A program made the translations under genes and the position numbers. A DNA stretch of 64,000 nucleotides, from assembly GCF_025961315.1 (NCBI RefSeq), contig NZ_JAOQNK010000001.1, positions 3,038,001 through 3,102,000 of the forward strand, written 5' to 3'. Numbering within the stretch: position 1 is the stretch's first letter; every line of letters begins with the position of its first letter. The notes under the pieces were generated by a model that saw only the letters and a list, made by a program, of their open reading frames with translations, ran no database searches and had not been told where the DNA came from. This DNA comes from Sphingobacterium kitahiroshimense (GTDB lineage Bacteria; Bacteroidota; Bacteroidia; Sphingobacteriales; Sphingobacteriaceae). This document shows positions 18,521 to 27,850 of the stretch, piece by piece.

Positions 18521-18751
18521 ATGATCAACAGGCTAAATAAGCAAGTGTATCGGGCACTCCAATCCAATCTCGATCAATTGTCCGGAAATATGTCTATGGA
18601 ACGCGCAATTCTCAAACGGTTAGTTGGATTTCAATTCAATGAAAAAAATCATTTGGAAGACTACTTATAACTTGATCCGGAGCTCTTCTTGGATAAAGAT
18701 GAACAACTCACCATACGGTTCCACGAATTTGATGTGCTAAAAGCAATTTAG
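18521..18751 (+). pseudogene. Decayed reading frame (49 codons, stop, then 26 in-frame codons)
   Basis: From ATG 18521 a frame runs 49 codons (with QSNLDQLSGNMSMERAILKR) to a TAA at 18668-18670. The same frame then continues as LDPELFLDKDEQLTIRFHEF to a TAG at 18749. The composition on both sides of the first stop is protein-like, which suggests a gene fragment with a nonsense mutation. It could equally be chance. No family is recognised. Confidence 0.3.
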
Positions 18752-18893
18752 GATGACAAAAGATTGTCTGAATTACCTGATTAGTTTTATAGATAATCAA
18801 GTTAGAACGGGAACATCCTAATACCATATGATAACTAATACCAATTTTTAACCAATTTTTAGACAGTAATCAGTCATTATTGATACAGTCTAC

Positions 18894-18937
18894 ACTGAGT
18901 GATCACTGAGCAAGCACTGAACAAACACTGAACAAGT
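18894..18937 (+). repeat. Four tandem copies of an 11-bp repeat
   Basis: The units are ACTGAGTGATC, ACTGAGCAAGC, ACTGAACAAAC and ACTGAACAAGT, head to tail without spacers. They share the ACTGA core and drift gradually. The repeat lies in non-coding DNA between the operon promoter and the fucosidase gene. Confidence 0.85.
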
Positions 18938-19219
18938 AATGTTAAAAGACATAATCTGGTAATCATCTGATCTTCGTTTGCTCCCTAAAAATTAAAAGAG
19001 AGGAACCTACGTTTGTGTAACGGTGCGTTTTCAATTTAAATAAAATGTGCTCAGGTAAAAATCGAAAATAGTTATTATCCTATTAGACAAGAAGTAAGAA
19101 AAATAAAACTGAAATAACTACGCCTAAACTAAGATAGTAGAATAACCAAAATCATCTATCACTAGCCCTACGTAAGATTTTTTTCACTATATTAGTAAGA
19201 CATAAGAACTGGAACCTTT

Positions 19220-21010
19220 ATGCTACAAAATCTGAAAAGAATTTCAATTACTATTTCTTTATTCTTAACGTTAACATTTACACTTTTTGCCCAGGAAAAT
19301 CCTAAAACCAAATGGTTTAGTCATGATCGCTTCGGGATGTTTATACACTGGGGTTTATACAGTGGCGCAGAAGGATTGTGGAAAGGCGAAAAACTACGCT
19401 ATATCAACAATTACGCAGAATGGCTCCGCTATCGAAACCGGGTTTCTAAAGATGAATATGGTGAGTTAGCGAAACGCTTCGTATGGGATCAGATCAATCC
19501 TGAAGAATGGGTACTGCTTGCTAAAAAGGCAGGCATGAAATATATCATCATGACTACAAAACACCATGACGGTGTAGCCATCTGGGATACCAAAATTGGG
19601 AATTATAGTCTTAGTAAATTAAGCGGAAGCAATCGAGATATCATCAAAGAATTAGCTGCAGCATGTAAAAAACATAACATGAAGCTAGGTTTCTATTATT
19701 CACATTGGATTGACTGGGAACACCCATATGCCTGGGATCATAATCAGGAGCTCACAGGACATGTCACCGACACCCAGTACAATCAGTATTGGCAGGAAAA
19801 AGTAATACCACAATTACGTGAACTTTTAACAAACTATGGCGATATCGCACTTATGTGGTTTGATATGTGGATTCCGTATCAAAAATCAATAATTAAAAAA
19901 GAACAGCTTGAACAGGTTGTGGAGCTTATTCATACCTTACAGCCCAACTGCCTGATTAATTCAAGACTAGGTTTACCTACGGATGAGAAAAATATTGATT
20001 TTGAAACCTTCGGCGATAATCAATTTGGAACCTCATACATTCAACATCCGTGGGAAACACCAGGTACTATTGCACATTCGTGGGGCTACAACGGTCAAGA
20101 AAATGAATGGAAATCAACCAGTCAGATCTTCAATTCGCTGATTTCAAATGTTAGCCTAAACGGTGGATTTACCTTAAATATTGGACCTCGTGCAGATGGT
20201 ACTGTACCTTATGAAAGTGTATCAAGACTTGAAGATATCGGTAAATGGCTCAATAAACATGGAGAAAGTATCTATGGGGCAACTGGTCTAGATCTAAGAG
20301 CCAACCAGCATGATTGGGGGTATTTAACAACCAAAACTACAGGAAAACAAACAAATGTATATGCTCAGGTGTTTAATTGGCCACTGGATCGGGTATTGCG
20401 GATATCAGGAATTAAAACAAAACCAGCACAGGTATCCATACAAGGAACGACAGACAATAAAAATTTAAAATTTGAACAAATTGGTGGCATCCTGCATGTA
20501 CATCTTCCCAATAAGCAAACAGACAACTATGTATCTACCATAGTAATCCATTACAATGAACCATTGCAACTGGATAAAGATATCGTTGCTGAGTCCACTT
20601 TTGGTGGTTTTGCTTTAAATAGTACTAATGCACAAAACAGAGAACAATTAAAAGTAATTCGTTATGACGGAAAAAAACCTAACCATATTCAAACAGCTGG
20701 AGAAACCATTGTCTGGGAGATAGATTTTCCTGAAGTAGGAACTTATAAAATAGATGTATCTGCACATAATCCTAATACAGATCCGGTAGAAATTAAGGTT
20801 CAAACAAGCAATCAAACAGCTTCAGGAAAACTAACACCAAATGGAAAAATGGTAGTAGAACCGAACGAGAATAATTACACCGATGAGTTTGTGAACACTT
20901 CCATAGGTACATTTCATATTCGTCAAACAGGTAAACAAAAGATCACGTTCCAGACAGGTGGAAATCAACAACTTTGGTTAAACAGTATTTGGTTAGAAAA
21001 AATTAAATAA
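19220..21010 (+). CDS. GH29 alpha-L-fucosidase, secreted
   Basis: This 596-residue family 29 enzyme hydrolyses terminal alpha-L-fucose from glycans with retention of configuration. A signal peptide ends near residue 24 (TLFAQ). The barrel shows GMFIHWGLYSG (39-49), TTKHHDGVAIWD (112-123), FYYSHWIDW, and the expected nucleophile Asp215 in LMWFD. SLNGGFTLNIGPRADG closes the barrel. After about residue 350 come a beta-sandwich and a further C-terminal domain, probably carbohydrate-binding. A GGAAC stretch just before the ATG could act as a ribosome-binding site. It is monocistronic, preceded by the 888-base spacer. Confidence 0.95.
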   Translation: MLQNLKRISITISLFLTLTFTLFAQENPKTKWFSHDRFGMFIHWGLYSGAEGLWKGEKLRYINNYAEWLRYRNRVSKDEYGELAKRFVWDQINPEEWVLLAKKAGMKYIIMTTKHHDGVAIWDTKIGNYSLSKLSGSNRDIIKELAAACKKHNMKLGFYYSHWIDWEHPYAWDHNQELTGHVTDTQYNQYWQEKVIPQLRELLTNYGDIALMWFDMWIPYQKSIIKKEQLEQVVELIHTLQPNCLINSRLGLPTDEKNIDFETFGDNQFGTSYIQHPWETPGTIAHSWGYNGQENEWKSTSQIFNSLISNVSLNGGFTLNIGPRADGTVPYESVSRLEDIGKWLNKHGESIYGATGLDLRANQHDWGYLTTKTTGKQTNVYAQVFNWPLDRVLRISGIKTKPAQVSIQGTTDNKNLKFEQIGGILHVHLPNKQTDNYVSTIVIHYNEPLQLDKDIVAESTFGGFALNSTNAQNREQLKVIRYDGKKPNHIQTAGETIVWEIDFPEVGTYKIDVSAHNPNTDPVEIKVQTSNQTASGKLTPNGKMVVEPNENNYTDEFVNTSIGTFHIRQTGKQKITFQTGGNQQLWLNSIWLEKIK

Positions 21011-21144
21011 ATATGGGTTATGTATAGCATATAAGGCCATTAATATACATTTGAATATGCAGTTTTGCTATTAAATTTCAAGAAAATGTGCACATTTGCA
21101 TGCATCAACATTAGAAAAACAGGTTTTCTCAACTAGAATTGCGA

Positions 21145-23016
21145 ATGAAATTTCACAATCAAGCATTGGACAAACAAAATATACTTCTAGAAACTTTAGG
21201 TTTTGAAGGATTAGTTGCGCTTGATTGTGAAGGGCATATTTTGGCATTAAATAATCAGGCGAAATCCTTATTACCTTATGACAAAATAGCACATAAAAAA
21301 ATACATGAGGCGTTGGTCTTCTACAGCAAAGAAAGTCAACATCCGATACATCCCAATGAATTATCATTTTTTAGGACATTGGAGACTGGTGCGGTTCAGC
21401 GTGATATGATCTACGGTATCACAACAGAAGACAATACGTTTATCTGGCTTTCTTTTAGCTCTAAATTAATACCTGATAGACCTGATATCCACATGCTCAT
21501 CAGCATTCAGGATGTTTCCCCACTCGTCAATGAAAACAAAAAGTTACTAGATAGCAAACAAGAACTTCAACTTTTAATAACATCGCTCGATGATATTGTC
21601 TTTGAAGTAACTAAAGAAGGAGTTTTCAAAAACTATTGGACCAGCGAACCGGATTTATTATTTTATGAACCAGAGCAATTTTTGAACAAAAATATTGCAG
21701 ATCTATTTCCTTCGGAAATGGCCGAAAAAACATTACCATTGATCAATAAGGCATTAACCTATAACAAGGTTTATCATATGGAATTTCCTTCTCCTTTTGA
21801 TACGCATAAAGGTAGATGGTTCAAATTAAAAATTAAACCCATACATAAAGCAAAAGATCGTGTAGCAGTTGTTGTCTCCGATATTTCCCAAAAAATTAAA
21901 TCGCTTGAGAAAATTAGATATAATCAACATAAATTCAATCAAGCTTTTCATTTCTCCGGATTAGGGATATCATTGACAAGTATTCAAGGTTATTGCCTTG
22001 ATGCAAATAAAATGCTCACTAAAATTTTAGGTTTTTCGCAAGATGAACTATCCTGCACCAACTTTTTTGATTACACACATCCTGACGATATCGATAATGA
22101 TTATAAGCAACGTCAACGATTGTTAAAAGGAGAAATAGACAGCTTCATGTTAGAAAAGCGGTACCGCCATAAACTCGGCCACTATGTATGGTGTTCAGTA
22201 ACCACCTCGGCAGTACATAATCAGTGTAATGAAGTATCTTTTTTTATTGTTCAGCTACAGGACATATCGGAATGTAAAAAGAATCTTGAAATTTTAGAAA
22301 GGCAAAAAAAGGAAATCGAAATTGTCAAGATAGATCTGGAAACTAAAGTGCGCCAGTTGGAAGAGTTTAATCATATTGTAGCCCATAATTTAAGAGAGCC
22401 CGTAAGCAATATCCATATGCTCATCGATGAACTGAAAGATGAAAACAGAAAAGAAGTTAACAAAGAATATTTTAGACTACTGAAAAGTAGTAACAACAGT
22501 CTAACAGATACGTTGCAAGAGCTATCAGAGATATTAGAAATTAGTCAAAATAGAAACATAGAAAAGGTGAACTGTCATTTGCCTACAATTTTTAAAAAGG
22601 TATATGATCAATTTTTAGCAGAGATATATAGTAAAAAAGTGATCCTGACAACAGATTTTGAGATTGAGTATTTGCAATACTCTAGAATATATCTCGAAAG
22701 TATTATTTATAATCTGCTTAGCAATGCACTAAAATACACCGTTCCCCGTGTTCAGCCACAAATTCATATCAGAACATATCAACAGAATAATTCAACCTTA
22801 TTGAGCATCCAAGATAATGGAATAGGCATTGACCTACCCAAATTCAAATCGCAAATCTTTATGTTTAGAAAAGTTTTTCATCGTGGCTTTGATAGCAAAG
22901 GCCTAGGTTTATTCATCACACGCTATCAGATTGAATCTTTAGGAGGTAAGATCGATGTTATTAGCAAGCCAAATAACGGCACTACTTTTTTAGTAAATTT
23001 TTTAGAAAACAACTAA
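21145..23016 (+). CDS. PAS-domain sensor histidine kinase
   Basis: A cytosolic kinase of 623 residues from ATG 21145 (a TTG two codons upstream is a weaker start). Three PAS-like segments precede the catalytic core: about 10-125, 135-255 and 260-385. The third has YCLDANKMLTKILGFSQDEL and the typical PAC ending RYRHKLGHYVWCSV. A coiled linker leads to the phospho-acceptor His near residue 414 in HNLREPVSN. ATPase motifs are NLLSNALKYT (N box), IQDNGIGID (G1) and GLGLFITRYQIESLGG (G2). There is no transmembrane segment, so the signal is likely internal. Its stop codon directly abuts the ATG of the response regulator. Confidence 0.93.
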   Translation: MKFHNQALDKQNILLETLGFEGLVALDCEGHILALNNQAKSLLPYDKIAHKKIHEALVFYSKESQHPIHPNELSFFRTLETGAVQRDMIYGITTEDNTFIWLSFSSKLIPDRPDIHMLISIQDVSPLVNENKKLLDSKQELQLLITSLDDIVFEVTKEGVFKNYWTSEPDLLFYEPEQFLNKNIADLFPSEMAEKTLPLINKALTYNKVYHMEFPSPFDTHKGRWFKLKIKPIHKAKDRVAVVVSDISQKIKSLEKIRYNQHKFNQAFHFSGLGISLTSIQGYCLDANKMLTKILGFSQDELSCTNFFDYTHPDDIDNDYKQRQRLLKGEIDSFMLEKRYRHKLGHYVWCSVTTSAVHNQCNEVSFFIVQLQDISECKKNLEILERQKKEIEIVKIDLETKVRQLEEFNHIVAHNLREPVSNIHMLIDELKDENRKEVNKEYFRLLKSSNNSLTDTLQELSEILEISQNRNIEKVNCHLPTIFKKVYDQFLAEIYSKKVILTTDFEIEYLQYSRIYLESIIYNLLSNALKYTVPRVQPQIHIRTYQQNNSTLLSIQDNGIGIDLPKFKSQIFMFRKVFHRGFDSKGLGLFITRYQIESLGGKIDVISKPNNGTTFLVNFLENN

Positions 23017-23445
23017 ATGGGATCAACCAATACTATAAAAATAAGAACTGTCACCCTTGTCGATGATAATGCTATTTTACGCGTTATTTTCAGTAACATG
23101 ATCAAGAGTTTTCCAGACTTTCCGCTACAGATCAACTTATTTGAAAATGCGCTAGATGCATTAGAGTATTTTGAAAATAAAAAGGAAAATCTCGATCCTT
23201 CTTCAGAAATAATATTTGTCGATATTAACATGCCCTTTATGACAGGTTGGGAAATGATGGATAAATTAGAAGAGTTTGGTCATGACTTTTTAAATCTTTT
23301 GAACATTTATATCATAAGTTCATCAACAAGCAGGACCGATAGGGAACAAATTCAAGACTATCCATTCATTGATGGATACATTTTGAAACCCATAGATAAA
23401 CTTAAATTGTATGAATTGATCCGCAAACTCAATAATGAAGCATAA
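23017..23445 (+). CDS. Single-domain response regulator
   Basis: This 142-residue receiver domain has no output domain, like CheY or the Rcp1 type. The acidic pocket is VDDNA near residues 15-19, the phospho-acceptor is Asp69 in IIFVDINMP, and the conserved Lys is in YILKPI. It begins on the base after the kinase stop codon, so the two are translationally coupled and should be cognate. Output must go through protein contact or a phosphorelay, since no DNA-binding domain is present. Confidence 0.93.
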   Translation: MGSTNTIKIRTVTLVDDNAILRVIFSNMIKSFPDFPLQINLFENALDALEYFENKKENLDPSSEIIFVDINMPFMTGWEMMDKLEEFGHDFLNLLNIYIISSSTSRTDREQIQDYPFIDGYILKPIDKLKLYELIRKLNNEA

Positions 23446-23483
23446 CATGATGCTATTTATTTAATCTTGCATCCGACAAATTA

Positions 23484-23534
23484 AAAGAGCTACTTTATGA
23501 ATCTGTCTGTATTCAGATCCTAAAGTAGCTCTTT
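23484..23534. terminator. Bidirectional terminator between response regulator and GH20 gene
   Basis: AAAGAGCTACTTTA pairs with TAAAGTAGCTCTTT (14 bp), with a 23-base apical part that has a small inner hairpin (ATCTG with CAGAT). It separates two convergent genes. Confidence 0.8.
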
Positions 23535-23561
23535 AGCATATTTCAATAGGTATGATAAATA

Positions 23562-25804
23562 CTAATATACCGACAGCTCATCCACAAATAACCAAGCCGG
23601 CGAACCCGCACCACCAGATCCTGCAGGAATCTTATTCAGATGTTGCACTTCAACTTTAACAAATTTAGCAGTCTGCTTTTCAAACGACAATTTGATGGTC
23701 CCTTTAGATACGGCGATCACTTCTTTTCCCACCTCTTTTACTAAAGTAAAATTTTGATTATCCTGAGAAATATAAACTTTAACAGCTTGCGGATAGTATA
23801 TCCAACTCGCATTTTGATCAACGACATTCAGTTCCACATTTGAAAATGAAACTGGCTCAGACATATCAATCGTAGCCACTAAATCTTTACCATTAAATCC
23901 TAACCAGTTTTTCTTAAAATACTGCTTATTTCCATAAACTCCATCCACCAATGTTGCTGTACCGTTAGCTTGATATGCTTCATTTGGCTCATGCAATAGT
24001 TGAACAGATTTCCCAGTAGATTTACTGATTACAAAGTCCTGCTTCAGGACCGAACCGACCATACGTGCAGCACTAAAATTTGCAGCATTGATGGTCATTG
24101 TTCTATCCACTACAACAGGCTCCTTATAAACGGCACTTTGAACAGTCGGTGCTGTTCCATCTGTAGTATAGCGAATCGTATTATCATTTTTGATTGTTGA
24201 CAATTCATAATACATCTTTCCGTCTCTGGAAACGATATTACCATTCAATTCAAAAATAGCTTTACTATAATTGATCTTTTTTCTGTCCAGATAAGTAAAC
24301 TCATGAATCACCCTGTTTTCGAAAGATTTATACGCTTCCGGTTTTGATGTTCCCCATGCCACTTCAGACAAAGCCAACAATCGAGGAAACAACATATATT
24401 CAACATGTTTAAAATTTGTAATATACTCCGTCCACATATTGGCCTGTGGTCCCAAGATATGCTTTGCTTCTTGCGCATTCAACTCCTTGGGTATCGGGTT
24501 GAAGCTATACACTTTATCCAAGCGAAGTTCAGCATTAAAAGCCAACGGTTCAGATTGCGGATTCCCTTGATAATAATCCAGATACATATGACTGACGGGA
24601 GTCATGATGGCATCGTGTCCTGTCTTTGCGGCATGAATACCACCTTCAATACCTGTCCAACTCATAACTGTGGCATTTGGAGCCAGACCGCCTTCTAAAA
24701 TTCATCCCAGCCGATAATATCTTTTCCCTTTGCATTGATGTATTTTTCCATCCGTTTGATGAAATAAGATTGCAACTCGAACTCATCTTTTAATCCTTCT
24801 TTTTTAATCATTTCCTGGCAATGTGCACAGGTTTTCCATCTTGTTTTAGGTGCCTCGTCGCCACCGATATGAATATAATGACTTGGAAAAAGTGTAACAA
24901 CTTCATCGATCACATCTTCCAATAACGCAAAAGTTTCCTCCTTAGGACAATAGATATCATCCATAACACCCCAAGTTGTTCCTACCTGAAAAGGACCCCC
25001 AGTGCAAGAAAGTTCAGGATATGCAGCCAATGCAGCCTGAGCATGACCTGGCATTTCAATTTCAGGGATTATTTCAATCTGTAGTTTATTTGCATAGGCA
25101 ACAACATCTTTAATCTGCTCCTGTGTATAAAATCCGCCGTAACGGCCATCTTTAGTTAATTTAGAATCTTTCACATCATCTGTCACTGCACGGTATGCTC
25201 CGATAGCGGTAAGTTTCGGATGACTTTTGATTTCAATACGCCATCCTTGGTCATCTGTAAGATGCCAGTGAAACTTATTCATTTTATAACGCGATAAATA
25301 ATCTAAAAATAATTTCACTTCATCGGCAGTAAAAAAATGTCTGCTGACGTCAAGATGTGCACCACGATAAGTGAACTTCGCATAATCTTTAATTTCCAAA
25401 GCAGGAATACTTCCACTAGCTTGGTTCTCCTCCACAAGCTGCAACAAAGTTTGAACAGCATAAAAAGCGGAACTTTCTGTAGAAGCGGCTATGAAGACAC
25501 CACTAGGACCTATCTTTAATTCATAATAATCATGCTTTTCCGAGACAGTATTGTTGATTTTCTGAAATCGGATTGGTCCCGATTTTTTAAGAGTAACTTT
25601 CGTCTGTAATAAGCTTTCTAATTGATTAGCCAAATATTTTGCTTGGGTCTCAAATGCCCCTGCTCCAACGGTTAGATTTCCTTTTAAAGGAAAGGAACCT
25701 TGCTTTGATATCTCCAAATGCTGAGGCATCGGTATCAGGTTCTTCTGTGCGAATAAGACAGAAGAATAGAAAAAAATAAAACTTAAAAATAGGATTTTAC
25801 GCAT
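23562..25804 (-). pseudogene. GH20 beta-N-acetylhexosaminidase, frameshifted
   Basis: The gene is split into two frames. The 5' part (25804 to a TAG at 24695) has a signal peptide from MRKILFLSF, the GH20b N-domain and the catalytic Asp-Glu pair in HIGGDEAP, and stops after GWDEF. The 3' part (24665 to 23562) resumes with VMSWTGIEGGIHAAKTGHDA, then the rest of the barrel, a chitobiase-type C-terminal domain and a discoidin-like module ending in FVDELSVY. Restoring one A in the coding strand (GAATTTTAG to GAAATTTTAG, near 24701) joins them as GWDEILEGGLAPNATVMSW, which is normal GH20 sequence, giving about 747 residues. The cause is either a real single-base deletion or a sequencing error. The intact enzyme would release terminal GlcNAc or GalNAc. 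Confidence 0.85.
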
Positions 25805-25886
25805 GATAGTGATTTGGTCTTTCAACAAAAGTAGCATTAATTTTAAAAAATTAAAACGTTATAGCATGCCCGTTACATTAAACTAA

Positions 25887-25912
25887 AAAAGGAGATCATA
25901 TGATCTCCTTTT
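25887..25912 (-). terminator. Terminator downstream of the Xaa-Pro aminopeptidase gene
   Basis: AAAAGGAGATCATATGATCTCCTTTT is a perfect palindrome with flanking A and T runs. It lies 27 bases past the stop codon of the minus-strand peptidase gene. Confidence 0.8.
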
Positions 25913-25938
25913 CCTATTATATTACATTTTAAATAATC

Positions 25939-27714
25939 TTAAATTGCTTGCGTTTTGGTTTTCAACCAAGCCTTTTCATCATCATTCAATCTGCCTTCCA
26001 GTTTATCATAAACCCATTGGTTATACTGATTCAACCAGTTTATATGTTGCTGATCCAGTAACGTTTTATCAACTAGATCTGTTGCAATATAGCAGATTGT
26101 CAATGTTTCAAAATCCATAAACTCTCCGAATATGGAAGAATCAGCATGTTTTGATAAGACAAGATTTTCAATACGGATACCATGTTTTCCCTCACGGTAT
26201 AACCCCGGTTCAATCGAACTGATCATTCCCGCTTCAATTGCAACATCAATATTTGCGGCATTAAATGTCTGCGGACCTTCGTGCACATTCAAAAAGAAAC
26301 CAACACCATGACCAGTACCATGGCCATAATTACGTAATGTAGCCCAAATCGGACGACGTGTAATCGCATCAATCTGATAGCCTTTAGATCCTTGCGGATA
26401 AATAGCCTGGCTACCTTCTATCGTACCTTTCAATACAATTGTATAATCTTCCTTCTCTTCCTGCGTAATATTTCCCAACGAAACCACACGCGTAATATCT
26501 GTTGTTCCTGTCTGATATTGACCTCCCGAATCGACCAATAACAGCCCTGACGTTTTTAAATCGTAATTGCTTTCTTTACTAGCGGAATAATGTGGCAATG
26601 CACCGTGGTCTAAATAGCCGGCAATGGTACCAAAACTAATATCATTAAAACCAGGTTGCTCCTCTCTAAACTCTTGTAATCTTGCGGCTATAGAAATCTC
26701 AGATTGACCACCGGCAGGCACTGCCGATTCCAGCCATTTAAAGAATTTAGTCATCGCAACACCATCATTGATCATCGTTTCGCGCGTATGTCCAATCTCT
26801 ACTTCATTTTTAATGGCTTTCAGAGAAGCTGAAGGATTGATTTTCTCAATGATTTTTACGCCAGAAGGAATAGAATCATAAATAGCAAAACAAGTTCTTT
26901 TCGGATCAATCAAAATAGATTCTACAGCTAGATTGCTCACTTGTGCATACACTTCCTCATAAGGCTTAACAGTTACACCGGAAGCTTCTAAACTGATAAC
27001 CGTTTCCGAGTCTAATTTAGCTGTTTCAATATATAAAATAGCTTCATCTGCTGTCACATAAACGAATCCTAAAACAACAGGATTACATGGTACGTCACGT
27101 CCGCGGATATTAAGCAACCAAGCTAGATCATCTAAAGAAGAAACCAGATGTGCCTGTGCTCTATTCTTGGCCAATACAGCGCGAACAGCCGCCAATTTAG
27201 ATTTTGTAGATTGACCTGTTGTCGTATCGGCCAATAAATATGCTTTTGCTAAAGGCAAAGCCGGTCTACCCTCCCACAATGGAGACAATAGATCCACATG
27301 ACCGTCAACTACAATATCAAGAGGTTTCAAGATTTGTTGAACAGATTGTGCAACTAACAAAGAAGCTAAATTACCGTCAAAAGCAACTTTGGCACCTTTT
27401 GTTAAATGCTCGCCTAACCAATCTGCGTACTCCGCATTCCCTTGAACTTTTAATTTCACAAGTTCGAAACCGCTTCCTGCCAACTGTTCATTTGCCTGAA
27501 CAAAATAACGGGTGTCTGTCCACAGACCAGCAAAATCCTGTGTAATAACTAAAGTACCTGCTGAACCTGTAAACCCTGATGTCCAAGCGATACACTTATA
27601 ACGATCTGGTAAATATTCACTTATATGCGGATCAGAAGAAGGAATGATATAACCATCAACACCTTGCTCTTTCATCAGACTTCTAATTGCCGTCAATTTT
27701 TCTGAATGCGTCAT
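25939..27714 (-). CDS. Aminopeptidase P family (Xaa-Pro aminopeptidase, M24B)
   Basis: This cytosolic metallopeptidase removes N-terminal residues that precede proline. It is 591 residues from the ATG at 27714 (MTHSEKLTAIRSLMKE). An ATG 39 bases further upstream (27753) is possible but adds an unlikely leader. Two creatinase-like N-terminal domains precede the pita-bread catalytic domain. Dinuclear metal ligands are visible in LLLVDSGGQYQTGTTDITR, GHGTGHGVGFFLNVHEGP, SIEPGLYREGKHGIRIEN and the final Glu region. The length fits the three-domain eukaryote-like form rather than the E. coli form of about 440 residues. It is transcribed alone, divergent from dacB. Confidence 0.93.
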   Translation of the reverse strand: MTHSEKLTAIRSLMKEQGVDGYIIPSSDPHISEYLPDRYKCIAWTSGFTGSAGTLVITQDFAGLWTDTRYFVQANEQLAGSGFELVKLKVQGNAEYADWLGEHLTKGAKVAFDGNLASLLVAQSVQQILKPLDIVVDGHVDLLSPLWEGRPALPLAKAYLLADTTTGQSTKSKLAAVRAVLAKNRAQAHLVSSLDDLAWLLNIRGRDVPCNPVVLGFVYVTADEAILYIETAKLDSETVISLEASGVTVKPYEEVYAQVSNLAVESILIDPKRTCFAIYDSIPSGVKIIEKINPSASLKAIKNEVEIGHTRETMINDGVAMTKFFKWLESAVPAGGQSEISIAARLQEFREEQPGFNDISFGTIAGYLDHGALPHYSASKESNYDLKTSGLLLVDSGGQYQTGTTDITRVVSLGNITQEEKEDYTIVLKGTIEGSQAIYPQGSKGYQIDAITRRPIWATLRNYGHGTGHGVGFFLNVHEGPQTFNAANIDVAIEAGMISSIEPGLYREGKHGIRIENLVLSKHADSSIFGEFMDFETLTICYIATDLVDKTLLDQQHINWLNQYNQWVYDKLEGRLNDDEKAWLKTKTQAI

Positions 27715-27850
27715 TGTTTCTTTAATTTGATCATGCAAGTTATAAAATTTCAAGAAGTAAACACCTTTTCAAGGGTAACTTTTGACTTTCATATTAAACA
27801 CTTTTGATCAAACAATAGTATCTTTATGAAAACAGAAAGATTTAATATTA

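Larger units (their letters stand above)
18332..19219. other. 888-base region without an intact gene
   Basis: Next to the operon start it is extremely AT-rich, with a minus-strand TATATTTG element (18375-18382) and an 8-bp inverted repeat (18408-18430). A short decayed frame lies at 18521-18751, and four 11-bp tandem repeats lie at 18894-18937. From 18938 to 19219 I see only AT-rich leader DNA of the fucosidase gene. There is no tRNA, integrase or transposase remnant. Confidence 0.6.

Noticed and set aside
18332..19219. CRISPR array or attachment site in the spacer
   Set aside because: The 11-bp units are contiguous with no spacers, there is no tRNA gene, no integrase, and no matching direct repeat at the other end of the operon near 10.5 kb.
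24690..24705. Programmed frameshift as explanation for the split GH20 gene
   Set aside because: Restoring the frame needs a -1 shift, but the site GAA-TTT-TAG is not a slippery heptamer and no downstream pseudoknot is apparent; GH20 genes are not known to use recoding.
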